DNA of 64,000 bases. It comes from Puccinia triticina. Taxonomy: Eukaryota; Basidiomycota; Pucciniomycetes; Pucciniales; Pucciniaceae. Location: positions 1,798,001 through 1,862,000 of the forward strand of contig NC_070563.1 in the NCBI RefSeq assembly GCF_026914185.1, given 5' to 3'. The notes under the pieces were generated by a model, which saw nothing but the letters and a program-made list of their open reading frames with translations, was not told where the DNA came from and did not search any database. Both the position numbers and the translations under genes were made by a program. Positions 11,175 to 22,481 of this stretch are shown here, one piece after another. Each line of letters starts with the position of its first letter. The stretch's first letter is position 1.

Positions 11175-11527
11175 CGCTGGTCAATCGTTCAGGGTGCTCC
11201 GCTGATACAGCTGTTGCCTCCTCGCCGCAATTGGTTGATTAGGTGAAAACTGGCCCCGCACTAACGAAAAAGATGTCTGTCCTAGTCTTGGTCCTCCCGC
11301 TAATCCCAACCACAATTGTGTTTCGGCTGGTCTTGAAGAAGAGCCTTCTCCGTTTTCCGCAATTACTGTGTCTCCGCTGTCCGAGCCGCCTGATCCGATC
11401 TGAGCTTCTTTGTCACCTGGAGTAAAGAATTCGCCTTCCAAAGGGTTCATTCAACGTTTTCCGCGCAAGTCCAGTTCCCGAGTATCTGATAACGACACAA
11501 AGTTGGGTTCCCGGCCAGACCCCCACT
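11175..11527 (-). other. EA leader between LTR and gag
   Basis: The untranslated leader of EA, with one open frame (11181-11450) that has no recognisable domain. The primer-binding region directly inside the LTR reads AGTGGGGGTCTGG on the minus strand; no tRNA is assigned. Confidence 0.5.
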
Positions 11528-12087
11528 TGTGAGAATGAAAGCTGGTTGGCTGATGTAGAATGTCCGCTAACCGCCTCCTTCAAGAATATTGATGTCCGGG
11601 CTGTGTGATTGTCGGTAACTTGGCTCCGCACTGCTACTTTCTGCTAGCCTTCAGCGCTCCTTTACTGAGCCTGATCTATAGCGTAATAGTCCGCGAGTGA
11701 ATAAAGCTCCGCACGTCGTAAGCACAAAAATCCGCAAGTAACTCTCGAATAAAGATAAGAACACAGATAATCTCTCAATAACTCTTGTACGTCCGTAGTT
11801 GTAAGTACAATGATGATGATTAAAAATCCCTAATTCTTCGATAGGATAAAGATTGCCCCCCCCAATAGGAGAGTCCTCCCCTCCGCGCACGTCGCCGTTC
11901 CCACCCAATCCCGCACGTCTGACACTTTCCCGCATTAGTCCGCCTACTCCGCCCGCTATCCCGCTCGTCACTTTCCCAGACTCCGCTCCTCTCCGACGCT
12001 TGCCCTCCCACCGTCCTCTGTCTAGCCCCCGTCAGTCATTCTCTCGCCACCGCCTTCACCCCGGTTCCACCCGCTGATGGAACCCGC
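11528..12087 (-). mobile_element. EA 5' LTR, left part (split by E2)
   Basis: It starts TGTGAGAATG. It matches the E4 LTR at 55005 onward over several blocks, for example the GAGCCTGATCTATAGCGTAA block. It breaks at 12087 where E2 starts and resumes at 24013. The two parts together give about 877 bp after removing the duplicated CCGC. Confidence 0.85.
12084..12087. repeat. target-site duplication CCGC of E2 (left)
   Basis: CCGC directly left of the E2 LTR start TGTAAGACTC. The same four bases follow the right LTR at 24013-24016. Confidence 0.8.
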
Positions 12088-12177
12088 TGTAAGACTCAAA
12101 AGTGTTCCTGAGAACCTTTTGCTGAATGGAGAAGGGGATGATGGAGGTGCAAACTCTGCCCTTCTATACTATCAGAT

Positions 12178-12209
<32 letters not shown>

Positions 12210-13015
12210 TTAATGAAGTGATAGGGTTGGTTGGTTCAAGATGAGCTTGTTGATGACACTGAATAATTTGTTGTTTATTGTTAATGTAAGGGTTGTTATG
12301 TATGTAGGTTGTTAAGTATATATAAGGCTGTAACTGTAAATGTTGGGGTGACTGTGATTGGTGAGTAATGAACTCAGGAGCTGACAACTGGGGAGGAGAG
12401 AGCTCCTTATATAGACAAAAGTGGAGCCCCAGAGGGCTTGTGGGTTAGGGTTTCAACTAATCTAGACAACAGTGTGAGGGATTTTAGCTGGTGGGAGTAG
12501 ATACAAATGATGTCATACTGTGTCAGGGGTACATAAATGATGTCATAAGAATGCAGTAGGGCCGCATGAAGGCTGCGTAAAGTGACAGTAGACTGCATGA
12601 GTTGACAGGTGGATGCAGGGGGTGCATAAATGAATTCTGAGGCTGCAGAGTCAGTGTGTGATGACATCATAATATGGAAATAGAAGAGTACTTGATAATA
12701 TGTAATGACTGTAGTCTGATGGGGAGATGTATGTTTGTATCCGGTGATGTGTATAAGCAAAATACTGTGATCCTTGACTTGAGGCTGGTGACAGGCTGGT
12801 GACTGGGTATGTTGAACGTGTGATGGGTGTCCAGTGTCCAAAGAAGTGTAGGTTCCAATCCAGCGGGGTTCAGGTGATGCTTCCAGTGGTGACTAGGGGT
12901 AAAATTGGCCGTAGAATCCATTTATGAGGTCTGTTTGATGTTATCTTGAGGCGTATTGTGAGTAAATATCTGTATGAGAAAAAACTTTTGATTTTTCACT
13001 TTTCCGTCTACCACA
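12088..13015 (-). mobile_element. 3' LTR of Ty3/Gypsy element E2
   Basis: 928 bp, TGTAAGACTC...GTCTACCACA. Comparing by eye with 23085-24012 I find one difference (CAGCGGGG versus CAGCAGGG near 12857/23854). The insertion is therefore very recent. The three longer open frames inside it are identical in both copies and have no known domain; I treat them as chance. Confidence 0.95.
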
Positions 13016-13045
13016 TCCTCCCCCAACTTATTGTCTGTCCCCAGA
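13016..13045 (-). promoter_or_regulatory. polypurine tract of E2
   Basis: Same block as in E1: a minus-strand purine run ending at the LTR start. Confidence 0.85.
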
Positions 13046-14198
13046 CAATTCCACTGGAAAAGTGCCGTATCTCGAATTTTGGGAGCTTGAGGCTTGAGTT
13101 TTGACTGGGTGACATGAAGAATCCTTGGGCATTTGGCCGTTGGACGTCTTCTGGGTACTGTGTCAGAGAGGCTGGGTGGGGTGAATTTTGGTCAAAAATT
13201 CAACTTTTGTCGTTTTTCTGACTTTTATTGAAGAGAAATTTTTGAGGTGTCTGGGAGTTGAAGTGCCGCGCGCAGTCCGCAGTCCGCAGTCCGCAGTTGC
13301 GCAGCTGCGCAATGGTGCTGCTTGTGCTATGGTGGCGGCCGCGGCTGCTTCTCCAGCGCTTTAGGGTACGCGCTGTCAAGGCCGCGGGCCTCGGGTGTCG
13401 AGTAGTGATCGGGGACTCGTACCCGCCTTTGGTGGTTGACTGATCGGGCTTTGGGCCCGGGTACTTAGTGTTGGTCGTACCCGCCCAGCAGCTATCCCAG
13501 CCCCGCATTTGGGTCTCGAGTGTGTATGTGTGTTGGTCGTACCCCCTTCGGGGGTATGGCTTATTCAGGAGCTCAAGGGCGTATGGGTTTGGGGTTCAAG
13601 ACCCATACTCAGCTTTGCCGGCCTTCCGATTCCCTCCAATACGTCACCGCCGCCAATGGTCCACCGCCGGTGCCGTCAAGGTCTCGCCCCATCCAAACCT
13701 ACAGCTATACTGAACCCTGCTGGTGAGCAGGGTTCATTTTTGAAGTGAGTGCGTTCGTGTTCTTCCTCAACAGCTGAGTGGCCGCTACGTTGGCTGATGC
13801 AGCTGTCAGATTTATTACCCGCACCACTCGTACCACCGAATCTGACAGGTCTTCGGGGATTCTGATTGGGCTGCCTTCGCCGGCAAGGTTGGTTTTCAGC
13901 CGGCGATCTCATAGCGGCCGGCCCTAAGACGGTAAGACTAATCGGCCGCTTTTTCCCCGTTTCCTCCAGCAACCTGCTTCTCAAGACCGGGCCGTGGGTT
14001 CATGTACGTATGGTTCCGGAGAGGGAGATGGCCCCGCACGCCGTCAGGCTTGACTCTATCTGGGGTTCCTATTTGGTCGAGTCGGACGATGCCACTTTTA
14101 GTTACGAACGGTTCGTGGCCTCCGTTCAGAGCCCGCGTATGGGGCAAAAGAACTACGGGCCTTTAAGTCCCTATGAGTCCTCACAGGATCCGAGGTGA
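13046..14198 (+). other. GC-rich region upstream of the E2 antisense gene
   Basis: From about 13260 the composition is GC-rich and host-like, with short CAGTCCG repeats near 13276-13300. An open plus-strand stretch occurs at 13866-14198 with no ATG at its start and no recognised domain. It could be an upstream exon or the promoter region. No sense-strand retrotransposon coding is seen. Confidence 0.4.
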
Positions 14199-14209
14199 GT
14201 ATAAAAAAG
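14199..14209 (+). promoter_or_regulatory. TATA-like box of the E2 antisense gene
   Basis: The sequence GTATAAAAAAGG is followed by a C/T-rich stretch about 20-60 bp downstream, typical of a start region. A short reading frame from ATG 14290 ends within 100 bp, then a GT...TTCCTAG interval fits an intron in the 5' leader (about 14382-14459) before the likely start codon at 14493. Confidence 0.5.
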
Positions 14210-14492
14210 GTTCCCCCCCTCCTCCAACCTCATCATCCACCCCACTCCTCCCCAGTACTGAGTTCTAGACTTATCCTTTTCATCTACTATCATGTCCAAC
14301 AGACCCCACTATTGTACCTACTTTTCCCCGTCCCCTTACCCGTTACGAGCTCGCGGGGCTTCTGCTAGCGCTTCAGCTTGAGTGTGTTTTGTTCTGTTTG
14401 TTATACTTAGTAGTTTGTCTTTGGCATCGCTGACCCCCCGTTGGTCGTTTTGTTCCTAGCCGGGTTCCTCTGTACACAACCCTATCCTTATC

Positions 14493-15840
14493 ATGGACGG
14501 GCCTATGTACAGAGGCGGGGTGATTCGTCCTTCTTGGTTCCAATGGTCCCGCCAGCGTTTGGAAGCGTTCAACTGCCCCAACCGACCTCGAACCCGAGTC
14601 AATCGCTCAGCTGATGGCCCGGCTTCTCCGGATCATCGGCCTTTTGTTGTTGCCGGATCGGCGATGGCCCAAGTGGCTTCGGTGAGTTGTATATCCGGAC
14701 CGCTGTAAACTATCCGGTCCGAAACTGACTCCATTCTTTGGTTACTACAGATTATCGCGTCCAGTGATCGTCCGGATTCCCCGACCGAACTCCGGACCCC
14801 GTCGCCCTCCCCGTCGCGGGTTCCCCCCAGGTTGGTGGGCCTCCACCCCCGCTTTCAGGGTGCGGATGCAGCCAGTCCCGGCCAAGCGTCTCCAGTATAC
14901 CAACCGCGCCTCCCGGGTGAGAGATCGCATCCCAACTTGCCCGTTTATTGACCCGCTTCCGACGAAGCCGACAATCCAGTGAGTCAATCTTTCTCTTCCC
15001 TTTTTCCCATACGAGTTCCTGACTCCCGATCTTCGCCACACAGTTCTTAGTATCCAACCCATGCAAGTTGTCATAGGCGACGAGTGGCTGGTACCAGCTG
15101 CTCCTCGCCCTAGCAACCTCACTTCGCCGGCTACCAGCTGTCGAAACTTGGTCGCAGATTCGTCCGAGTACGGGTCTCATTCCTCAGCCGAGTACGGGGA
15201 TCGTTCCCAGGGTTCGGGTGCGTCAGGCTCATCCCACTCCGGGGAAGCTACTGCCGAGACCGATCGCGCCAATAATGGGATGGACCTCCTTATTGAGTGG
15301 TCGGGTGGTGTACGTCCTTCTCCTTACTCTATCACCTATTTCTTACCCGGCCGCTCATTACTTTCTGCGCTTCCTGAACAGGTCCCTCCACCCCCTGAGT
15401 GGGATGATACGTGGACCACCTTACCCGACTGGCTTAACCAGCCCGCGCCTACTGGTAACGAGCCCAACGGTCATCAACCCATCGAGGTTGATGCCGTTGA
15501 TCCTGAAGGTGGTGCCGATGCCGACGGCGTTGATGATGCCGATGGTGATGCCAATGGTGAGGCCGATGCCGACGGCGTCACCGAGACTGATCTGGCGGAC
15601 GACGTCAGCATGAGTAGCGTTTCTCGTGCTTCCACCCCCTCCATCATTGGTCAACCCCCGATTGAGGATTTCCCCTTCTTAAGCAACCTCCAAGTCCAAG
15701 CTCTCCTGGAGCCCCATCGTCCCTTAGCTATCAAGCATCATGCTCGTTTTGCAATCGACTCCGAGGCCTATACTAGGCTCTATCACACTTTTGCTCGAGC
15801 CTTCGTACCCTACATGCGTCAAGCTGGCTACGACGACTAG
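14493..15840 (+). CDS. antisense accessory gene of E2, four exons
   Basis: It runs opposite to gag-pol, between E2 pol and the 3' LTR. Exons in my model are 14493-14681, 14751-14916, 15044-15309 and 15382-15840. Introns are GTGAGTT...CTACAG, GTGAGAG...CACACAG and GTACGTC...GAACAG; all phases agree (1080 nt, 359 codons plus stop). The last intron is 72 nt and in frame, so it may be optional. The protein is Ser/Pro-rich, then has an acidic Asp/Ala/Gly repeat (DADG units, about residues 235-265), and ends in a helical tail with RLYHTFARAFVPYM. There is no signal peptide and no catalytic motif. The family is unknown. It shares position, orientation, introns and the LY-x2-F-x2-AF motif with the E1 antisense gene. 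Codon use is GC-rich, unlike gag-pol. Confidence 0.7.
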
Positions 15841-16442
15841 TTCCTTCGTGAGTTTCCTCCTCTTTTTACACCTGCTTACACCCACAATACTGATCCTCTG
15901 GTTTGTTTCTTTCCTAGTTTTTTTTTCTTTTTTTTGTTACTGATCTTTTGTCCAGAGTTCCCGGGGTAAAACGTGTTTTTCTCAAAAAAAATCGATAGAT
16001 AATCCTAAAAAAAACTGAAAAAAATTGTAAAACCCCCAGAACCCTAAAATTTAAGATGATTAGTTATTTTTTTATTTTATTTTTGTCTTTTGTTCTTTTC
16101 ATTCTTGAAATTAATCCATCCCAGACCCCCCTCCCCCAACTTAAACAGGTTGTCCCCAACCTTCCCTGTAAGCATACCACTGAGAGAGAAAGAGAGAGAA
16201 AAAAGATAAGAGAAATGGAGAAGAAGGAACAGTATAGAAACTGTGTGAGGTTTTTTTTTTTTTTTTTTTTATTATTAATGACTTTATGTTGAGTTTTTTT
16301 TTTTTTTTTTTCTGTGGTTTGAAAAGCTGGTCCTGATATCCACTGAACTGACAATTGAAATCATTTAAAGAGTGACTTTGTCAGGAGCAGGCCTTCTTTC
16401 CTTCCCCAACTTAAACAACAACCCTGGTAGGTGTAATCCAGC
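15841..16442. other. region between E2 antisense gene and pol
   Basis: It starts with a likely 3'-leader intron (GTGAGTTTCC...TTTCCTAG, 15848-15918). It then holds poly-T and poly-A tracts, and a second polypurine-like block at 16129-16160 (CCTCCCCCAACTTA...TGTCCCCAA), with a weaker copy near 16402. No gene is seen. Confidence 0.5.
16129..16160 (-). promoter_or_regulatory. extra polypurine-tract-like block in E2
   Basis: The same CCTCCCCCAACTTA plus TGTCCCCA arrangement as the terminal tract at 13016, here just downstream of pol. Possibly the remains of a former 3' end, or a second priming site. Confidence 0.45.
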
Positions 16443-17580
16443 TCAGTCAGAGCCATCTGATGATCCACCATCCGAACTGTTGCCAGATACTTCCTCCATT
16501 TCGTCTTCTGCAGACTCCGGCTGAGATGGATCCTCATCCTCCTGAATGTCTGCTAGTTCACGTCCTCGAGGGTAAAACCGTTTGATATGTGAAGCTGCAT
16601 AAGCCCTCTTGAGTTCAGTCCCATCCAATTCTTCCAAGACATAGGAACCCTTGGGTAGTTGTTGCTTGATCCGAAAAGGTCCGTTCCATCGATTTGCAAA
16701 CAATTTTCCCCACTGATCCTCCAGGCTTTTGTTGTAGACCAAAACTAGTTCTCCTGGATCTAACGGCTTCCGAAGTCTTGCTGCCATTCGTCGATCCCAG
16801 TATCGAACAGATGAATTTCTGACCTTCATCAACTTTTCGTGAGCTATTCCTAGAATTTCTTCTCGACGTTCCAGTTGCATAGTCCTTGCCTCCAAGAGTT
16901 GTTCCGTGGTGCTGACTTCAGTCCAATCAATACCCAGATAAGTGTCCATTTCCAAGTCAACCGGGAGAACCGCTTTCTGGCCGAACACCAGCTTGTAAGG
17001 TGAATATCCCGTTGTGCGTTTTGTCGAAATTCTGTCAGCAAAGAGTACTAAAGGCAGATATTCCCTCCATTTCCCACCAGATTCGCCACACATCTTGATT
17101 AGGGTGTCTTTAATGGGTTGGTGTCCTCTTTCAATCATACCATTGGCTTCAGGATAATAAGGTGTAGGAGGCCTAAATACTGCTCCAATCTTTTCGACTG
17201 CTTTGATGAATTCATTCTTGAATTCCGGTCCATTGTCTGCCGTCACCGCTTTGATTACGCCATATCGATAGACCCATTCTTCAAGGAGAAATTTTCCAAT
17301 AGTTGCGGCTGTCAGTTTCACCAGAGGAGCTGCTTCAACCCATCCAGACAAATCATCCCGTGCTACCAGCAAGTACTTGTACCGTCCAGCTTTGATATGA
17401 CAGACGTCCAAAGCTACTCGTCCGAATAAGCTGCTCTCTCCTGTGGGGTGCCGTATTTCTTGTGGAACTAATGGGTCCCTCTTTTGACAAGGTTCGCAGC
17501 TATGAACCCATAATTTGACTTTTTTCTTCAAACTTGGCCACCAAAATCGGCAGAATAATCGCTGGTATGTTTCCTCAAGT
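16443..17580 (-). pseudogene. pol: E2 integrase, separated from RT by a frameshifting deletion
   Basis: It encodes integrase from HRGLEETYQR onward. It has the second part of the zinc site (C-x2-C in SCEPCQKR) and the D (LDVCHIKAG), D (VTADNGPEF) and E (EANGMIE) of the catalytic triad. A GPY/F segment (NGPFRIKQQ) and an acidic Ser-rich tail follow, with no chromodomain. Compared with E1 pol, the LHxxLG block carrying the first His is missing, and the frame shifts near 17575. E2 therefore cannot make a continuous RT-integrase. Confidence 0.85.
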
Positions 17581-19563
17581 CCCCGGTGGGTAGGATATCT
17601 TGGAGATCACTAGTTGTGGCATGGGTGAATGTCTTCTCATGAGTCGTCCATTCTGGATAAAATAGTTAACCGATTTTCGTTTAAGTTTCTGAAAATCCTC
17701 CAGATCCATAGAACAGGGTCTCTGCAGTGTTTGTAGATAATATTTGAGGTCTGTCCAGAAACCAGAAGCCTCCCACTCCAATAGTTCCATTGAGGCTGAA
17801 ATTATGTTATACCGTGAGCAGGCTTTGATTAGGGGTTCTTCCTTGTCAAAGTCTTCCGTATCATTATAGAATTCTTCCTCTTCATCGCTTATTGGGCGTC
17901 TGGACAAGGCGTCTGGCATTGTGAACGTTTTCCCTGGCTTATGCACCATTTCGAACGAAAAAAGTTGGATGAATGCTACCCATCTTGTCATGGGGGCATT
18001 GGGAAGTGAAGGCGAGTTGATCATCTGAATTAAAGACTGTGCGTCCACTTGGAGTTCGAAATGTTGACCCCATAAGAGCATTTGTAATTTCTTCAGGATT
18101 CGTGCCACCCCACAGAGTTCTAATTTAGGCTGTGAATATTTTGACTCAACCGGCGAAAACACAATCGATTCATATAATACTGGTCGATTTAATCCAGTCT
18201 CAAGCTCCTGTTGTGAAAGTACTGCACCGGCCGCAATGAAACTGGAGTCCACTGCTAAAACAATAAGCCCTGCGTCTTTTGAATAATCAAGGTTCTTCAG
18301 GGTGATATCTTCTCCAATTATCTCTTTCAGCTGATTGAAGGCATCGTCACAGCTTTCGTCCCAGAGCCATTCTACGTCCTTTCGTGTCAGCCTTCGGAGT
18401 GGAGCAGCTATTTCGGACAGATTCTTGACGAAAATCCTGACGTAAGTTACGATTCCCATGAAGCCTCGGAGCTCCGTGACGTTATTGGGAGTTGGCCATG
18501 TTGTTATCTTATTCTTCTTCTGATCCGAAACCCTTCTTCCTTCTTTGCAGACCACATGACCCACAATATCCAAGGCAGGTACACAGCATGCAAACTTTTT
18601 TCCTGAGATAGTGAGTCCCGCTTCTTCAATTCGGAACAATATTCTTTCCAGTGTTTGAGCGTATTCCCAGATAAAACGTCGGATTCCTGGATTCTCTTCT
18701 AGAACTTCATCATTGTATGTGGAACTTGGCCCTTTGATACCGCCATTTTCAATAAATACGCCTACGTGGTCGGGTATTTCATCCTGGAGAATCCACATCA
18801 TTTGTGCTTGATACACTGCTACTGAATTGGTTGCGCCCTGCGGAAGTCTGGTGAGTTGAAATCTTCCTAGTGGAGTATCAAAGGTGGTGAGAGGTCGCGA
18901 TTCCGGGGCCAATTCTCTTTCGTCATATCCTCCCATAATATCACCCAATCCATAACAGGCTCGCCCGGCAAAGGATTCCACAAACTCTTCTGTTGCAGGC
19001 GGTAGTCCTGCGTCTTTGATGGTGACCTTATTCATTTCTTGTAAGTCGTGGACTATCCTTAACTTCCCGTCATGTTTGAGTACGCAAAAAACCGGACTAG
19101 AGTAACTTGATGTTGATTGCTCGTAGAGTTTATTCCGTACCCGTTCCCGTACTTGCTCCACGTATTCGTCTTTGATTGCTGCTGGGATTGGAATTGGTTT
19201 CTTCTGCCATGGTACATGATCAATTACCGGTATGACATAGGGTAAACCATATGAATGTTTCAAGAGTCCTCTTTCCTCTGGCGTGAAGGCCACAGCTTTC
19301 TCTCGAATCACGATTAAATGCTTGAATAATTTTAATTCCTCCTCCCACAGCCATCCGTCGGGTCCAAAGTTTACTACCTTCAAGCGTTCTTCTGTAATCC
19401 TAGCGGTAGGCTTAAAGTCCGGTGGATGAGGTGTAAGAGGCGTTTGGTAGGGATCTCGTGATAGCGGTGGTCTTTGAAGAGGTGGATTCAGTGCTTGTGG
19501 AATTGGTTGATTGATTGGTCTGATTTTCTTTGTTACAGGTTTATACTTTGTCATGCACCACAA
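17575..19563 (-). pseudogene. pol: E2 RT and RNase H with altered catalytic motif
   Basis: A 662-codon frame from Met 19563, beginning with the conserved KYKPVTKKIRPINQP block. All RT blocks are present, but the catalytic FVDD of E1 reads FIEN here (near residue 269). Both catalytic aspartates are replaced (codons GAA AAT). RNase H residues VDSS and VDAQ are kept. The frame ends where a deletion shifts into the integrase frame. An RT lacking both Asp is expected to be inactive, so E2 was probably moved by enzymes from another copy. Confidence 0.85.
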
Positions 19564-19964
19564 GCTTCCGTCCCTCCAACTCTGACATAACTTGCTTTGA
19601 AACAGGGATCCTAAGCCATCAGATAGTAGGGATCCGATAGTTTGTTGTGTGGCTTGTCTGGTTGGTTCTATTCTTGAGGTGTTGATGGAAGGGATTGATT
19701 CAAGGATAATAGATTTTTCAGATAATTCAGATTTAGATGGTGAGTTCTTCTTCCGGTTACTAAAGATTTTTAATAGAGTAAGAAAAATGATGAGGATATT
19801 CTTTTTGTTTGATAAGAGTTTGAAGAGATATATTTTTGTTCGTTTTGCCGTTTTTCCAAGGTATTTTAAGAAAAAGTATTTGAGCCAGTCTAATAAACCC
19901 GGCGCTCGAGATATAACCCGTTCAACTAGCTGAAGCGAGTTATTCCCTATTTGAACGCCGGTAG
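19564..19964 (-). other. E2 spacer between gag stop and pol
   Basis: In E1 gag and pol overlap, but here about 400 bp with several stops separates the gag stop from the pol frame. How Pol would be expressed is unclear; a spliced message or an internal change in E2 are both possible. Confidence 0.5.
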
Positions 19965-22481
19965 TTATAAAAAATGCTGATTTTGTTTCTTCTTAAACAT
20001 TCGGTGTTCTTCATTATTGCTAGGTTCAGATGTTGGAGCCAATTTCACACTATTGGTACTGAGATCTTTTCGATTATCCCATCCTCGTCCTTGTCCAGTT
20101 CGAGCCAATGGTACTGAAATTCGCCGACCCTTGTTTCCTTGAAACGTGAGAGTCTCCCCTGTTTCGTGGTATTCTAAAGTGCAATTGTAATCAAATAGAA
20201 AAGGTCGCCCTAAAATACAATCTTGAGCCTTTGGTGATATAAAGAGGTGAGCGGGTCCGGAGAATCGGCCGATCTGTATTGGGCAGTTCTTGACTACGCC
20301 GGTAATGTCGCATCTGGCTCCACCAACACCTTGCATGGGTATGTTCACTATCACAGATTCTAGCTCCAAGTCCTCCGCTACTGATCGGGGTATGACGTTG
20401 ACCATAGAACCGGAATCCACCATAAAGTCGACTTTTTCTCCCCCAACTTGCGCGGTTACGTATCCCAGGGCACAACTGTAGTAGCATGGATCTGAAGGTC
20501 CTTCTTCCTCTGGTAAGGTGGTCATTGGTGCAGCTACTTTGGCTGCTTCAGTTGCAATGTAGGTGGTGGAGGTATTCTTGCCTGACAGACGTCCCTGTAA
20601 TTTTGCTATGATCTGTTCTGTGTATGAAGGCAATATTGTAGTGAGTTGTGCAAACGTTGTGGGAATCTTGACGTTTTCCAAGTCCTGTAGTAGAACTTCC
20701 TCTGGTGAGTCTCTCTTCAGGATTGTCGGTACTCGTTCCCGGCTCCAGACTTTCTCAGGCGCCTTTTTTGGAGTTTCTTTCGATGATCTGTCCACTTCTT
20801 CTTCATGATCGATATCCATGGCTTCTCTTTCTGGTTCCTGGATCCTAACTTCGCGTCGGCCCTTTTGAGCTTCTGACCTAGTGACAGGATGAGATCTCAT
20901 GAAGTTTTCCACGCCTAAGGTAGGAGGGCTCCAATGGATGGTTTGTACTGAGGTCTTCATAACCGGGGTGTTACCATTTCCTTGCTGTCGTGATTCCGCC
21001 AGATTTTTGATTGCTTCTTGCATCTGTGGGTCCGCTGATGCCCCTGCAACCACCGTTCGTATTGGTCTTGAAGGTACAAATGGTATTTGTTGTCCATCTG
21101 GCAGGAAGTAGTCTCTACCGCGACGGCTTACTAATCCCTGATCTTCATCCTTTGCCAATTCCGGGCATCGATATGTTAAGTGACCATCTCGTGAACAATA
21201 GAAACAAGATTGATTCTCGTATTGGGGAGTGGTTGGCCGAGGTGTTCCTCGCGAAAATTCCTGTTTGTCTGAGGGACCTTGTCTATTATAGTTTGCGGGT
21301 TGATTGCCCCGAAGCTGGTTTTTGAGCGCGGCTAATTCTTGTTGCATGTCCTGGAACTTTTGGTCCACTGTTTTCTCATTTGGGGTTTCTTTTAGCATCT
21401 GCTCACGTTGTTTGCCGTCACCTCTCTTCTGATCCAATTCCTTCTGCATTGTGCGGTTTGACTCAGAAAAACTTGAGAAATTGGTATATACGCTATCGTC
21501 CACATGAACTTCGGTTTCCGCTGCCGCTATCAAGTCTTCCCATTTCGGTGCCTTATTACTGCCATCCTTAGCTTTTGGAAGTTGATCCTTACTGACTAGA
21601 ATTTGCTTGACATTCCTTTGGCTTTCTATCGGGAAGGCGCTTAAGAACAGTCCGCCAGCTTTGTCTTTCTTACTGACGTGTTCGTTTTTGACTAGGTACT
21701 TAAGGATTGTGGTGAATTTGCCAAGATATTCCTTGTACTCTCGATGGGTTGCAATTCCAGACTTGGATTGTTGTTTGGCTAGTTTTATGAGGTCATCGGT
21801 GGTATACATGATGGTATTGTCTAACTCGCCCCAGGTTTTGACCATATCGGCTCGTAGTTTCTTCCAATCGTAATCATCGTATCCGTCCATTTCCTCGAGT
21901 TCGCACTTCAGTTCTTCTGTCTGAATAAATTGTAAAATCTGGGCAGCTTTATCGTGATCCGTGGCTCCAAAAGCATTTGCAATCCTCTCGAATCGTAATA
22001 AAAACTTCATAAATTGTTTCCCATCGTAGAAAAGTCCTGGGTCCTTGATGATAACTGGTCTAGCTGGAATCAATGGCTGAGGTTGGCGATACATCTGCTG
22101 TGGGTAAACCGGGTAAGGCTGTTGGACTGGTATTCCGGCTTGTGTTTGTTGTTGTCTTTGAGGCTGGTACATATTTTCTTGAACATTTTCTGTGTTGTGG
22201 ATCCCGTACCCCGATGGCTGCTGTTGACGCGGGGTGTTATGACGAGGTGGGATATGTTGGTGTTGTGGAGTCTCTTCGGAGTCTGATAATTCTTTGTCCA
22301 TATGTTCTCTGAACTGATTTTCTGGTCCTTTTCCTTTATCTTTCCTAGGCGGCGGAGGGGGATTGTGTGGTGTATCATTTGTCCACAGTAAACCCGTAGT
22401 ACCGTCTGCAGGCCTGTTTCTAAAAGGGGTGGAGGGAGCAAATCCGCCGTCCAATTCCAATGTACTAAATGGTAAACTCAT
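19965..22481 (-). CDS. gag: E2 Gag with fused aspartic protease
   Basis: An intact 838-residue frame. A Pro/Gln-rich N-terminus is followed by a capsid-like helical region (LFYDGKQFMKFLLRFERI near residue 150), a Lys/Gln-rich coiled stretch, and a CCHC knuckle (CFYCSRDGHLTYRC, near residue 423) followed by IPFVPSRPIRT. An aspartic protease with MVDSGS is near residue 687. Unlike pol, gag is not broken, so E2 could still supply particle protein. It starts at ATG 22479-22481, about 600 bp inside the 5' LTR. Confidence 0.92.
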   Translation of the reverse strand: MSLPFSTLELDGGFAPSTPFRNRPADGTTGLLWTNDTPHNPPPPPRKDKGKGPENQFREHMDKELSDSEETPQHQHIPPRHNTPRQQQPSGYGIHNTENVQENMYQPQRQQQTQAGIPVQQPYPVYPQQMYRQPQPLIPARPVIIKDPGLFYDGKQFMKFLLRFERIANAFGATDHDKAAQILQFIQTEELKCELEEMDGYDDYDWKKLRADMVKTWGELDNTIMYTTDDLIKLAKQQSKSGIATHREYKEYLGKFTTILKYLVKNEHVSKKDKAGGLFLSAFPIESQRNVKQILVSKDQLPKAKDGSNKAPKWEDLIAAAETEVHVDDSVYTNFSSFSESNRTMQKELDQKRGDGKQREQMLKETPNEKTVDQKFQDMQQELAALKNQLRGNQPANYNRQGPSDKQEFSRGTPRPTTPQYENQSCFYCSRDGHLTYRCPELAKDEDQGLVSRRGRDYFLPDGQQIPFVPSRPIRTVVAGASADPQMQEAIKNLAESRQQGNGNTPVMKTSVQTIHWSPPTLGVENFMRSHPVTRSEAQKGRREVRIQEPEREAMDIDHEEEVDRSSKETPKKAPEKVWSRERVPTILKRDSPEEVLLQDLENVKIPTTFAQLTTILPSYTEQIIAKLQGRLSGKNTSTTYIATEAAKVAAPMTTLPEEEGPSDPCYYSCALGYVTAQVGGEKVDFMVDSGSMVNVIPRSVAEDLELESVIVNIPMQGVGGARCDITGVVKNCPIQIGRFSGPAHLFISPKAQDCILGRPFLFDYNCTLEYHETGETLTFQGNKGRRISVPLARTGQGRGWDNRKDLSTNSVKLAPTSEPSNNEEHRMFKKKQNQHFL

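Noticed and set aside
12172..12921. Three minus-strand frames, identical at 23169-23918
   Set aside because: They are the two LTR copies of E2; identity reflects recent insertion, not coding constraint.
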